Shown: in pieces, positions 22,255 to 22,831 of the stretch
Layout of the letters: each line of letters opens with the position of its first letter
Numbering within the stretch: position 1 is the stretch's first letter
From: Bordetella parapertussis
Lineage (GTDB): Bacteria > Pseudomonadota > Gammaproteobacteria > Burkholderiales > Burkholderiaceae_B
NCBI GenBank assembly: GCA_945911685.1
Contig: CAMEAW010000038.1
Span: 1 to 22,831 of the forward strand
DNA length: 22,831 nucleotides
Direction of reading: 5' to 3'
Program-made: the position numbers and the translations under genes
Notes under the pieces: model-generated
Seen by the model: only the letters and a program-made list of their open reading frames with translations
Databases searched by the model: none
What the model was told of the DNA's origin: nothing

Positions 22255-22831
22255 ATGTGCAGCCACTACAAGACCGTCACGCAAACAAACCCGTTACGCC
22301 AAGCGTTTGGGCTAGGTCCGCTCGAGCATACCGGCAAACCCGACATGTGGCCAGGCTACGAGGGGCTGTTCATCCGCCCTCACCCGCATGCTGCTGTGGG
22401 TGACGAGGCGTTACCCACGCGCGAGGCGCTCGTTGGCCACTGGGGTTTGATTCCTCATTGGTCTAAAGATGGCAAGGTCAAGGGCACGTTCAACGCGCGC
22501 AGTGAAACAATCGCTGAAAAACCCACCTTTCGCGATGCTTGGAAAAGGAGTCAGCGCTGCATCATCCCGGCGATGTCGGTCTTTGAGCCGGATTGGCGCT
22601 CAGGCAAAGCCGTTGCCGCAGAGATCGCAAGAGCCGATGGCGAACCAATGGGTATTGCAGGTATCTGGTCTACCTGGCGATCCCCCACAGGTTGGATAGA
22701 GAGTTACACCATGCTGACGGTCAACGCAGATGACCATGCCGTGTTTAAGTTGTTGCACAAGCCGCAAGACGAAAAACGCATGGTGGTGATCTTGAACCCT
22801 GACAGCTATGAAACTTGGTTGAAAGGGACTC
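22255..22831 (+). CDS. SRAP (YedK/HMCES-type) abasic-site processing protein, 3' end cut
   Basis: The first 192 residues of an SRAP-family protein are open to the right edge. Members covalently trap abasic sites in single-stranded DNA at replication forks. The catalytic Cys2 follows the initiator Met (MCSHYK), so the start at 22255 is certain in spite of a weak ribosome-binding site. Other active-site landmarks are WGLIPHWS near 63-70, Asn80 in FNARSET, Glu111 in VFEPDW and His168 in LLHKPQDEKRM. The variant with FEPDWRSGK instead of the FYEW of E. coli YedK is one I associate with proteobacterial homologues. The C-terminus is outside the window. It stands apart from the metabolic genes to its left. 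Confidence 0.95.
   Translation, partial: MCSHYKTVTQTNPLRQAFGLGPLEHTGKPDMWPGYEGLFIRPHPHAAVGDEALPTREALVGHWGLIPHWSKDGKVKGTFNARSETIAEKPTFRDAWKRSQRCIIPAMSVFEPDWRSGKAVAAEIARADGEPMGIAGIWSTWRSPTGWIESYTMLTVNADDHAVFKLLHKPQDEKRMVVILNPDSYETWLKGT

Overview
This looks like a chromosomal accessory/catabolic segment from a betaproteobacterium of the order Burkholderiales, probably near Alcaligenaceae. The main reason is four periplasmic solute receptors of the Bug (TctC) family, which is hugely expanded in that group, together with a branched-chain aminotransferase and an SRAP protein of a kind familiar there. Base composition looks close to half GC by eye, which is low for Bordetella-like genomes; genus cannot be read from the sequence. 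There are no rRNA or tRNA genes, insertion sequences, phage genes or CRISPR arrays, and no transcription-factor gene. All genes appear intact except two cut by the window edges.

Layout. 1-314: N-terminal part of a DMT/EamA transporter (minus), running off the left edge. 532-2716: Bug receptor followed by an isopropylmalate/tartrate-type decarboxylating dehydrogenase (minus, likely one operon). 2803-5291: a beta-hydroxyacid dehydrogenase with a sulfolactaldehyde-reductase-like signature, tail-to-tail with a GMC flavoprotein dehydrogenase. 5504-7476: a glycerol-dehydrogenase-like iron-type enzyme plus an SDR. 7477-7607: a 27-bp tandem palindrome array. 7593-9140: two SDRs (minus). 9413-14555: a crotonase facing a minus-strand set of ADP-forming acyl-CoA synthetase, Bug receptor and AstE/AspA-type deacylase, with a 20-bp-period repeat array ahead of the receptor. 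14715-17669: branched-chain aminotransferase, isonitrile-hydratase-like DJ-1 protein and a third Bug receptor. 17777-19249: lipoprotein SGNH esterase resembling peptidoglycan O-acetylesterase Ape1. 19360-21911: Asp-nucleophile alpha/beta hydrolase, cupin and a fourth Bug receptor. 22255-end: start of an SRAP (YedK/HMCES) protein.

How the genes may work together. The middle of the window is rich in enzymes that oxidise alcohols, polyols and hydroxy acids (GMC, Fe-type, beta-hydroxyacid, isopropylmalate-type and three SDR dehydrogenases), with CoA activation (ADP-forming synthetase) and crotonase chemistry beside them. Each Bug receptor probably captures a small carboxylate in the periplasm, but no TctA/TctB membrane proteins are present here, so transport must be completed by proteins encoded elsewhere. 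The substrates cannot be named from sequence alone. The most unusual non-coding features are three short-period repeat arrays: a 27-bp array between convergent SDR genes, a 20-bp array and a 10-bp array upstream of Bug or DJ-1 genes. The last two share a TGTTGAT-like core and look like operators for an unlinked regulator.
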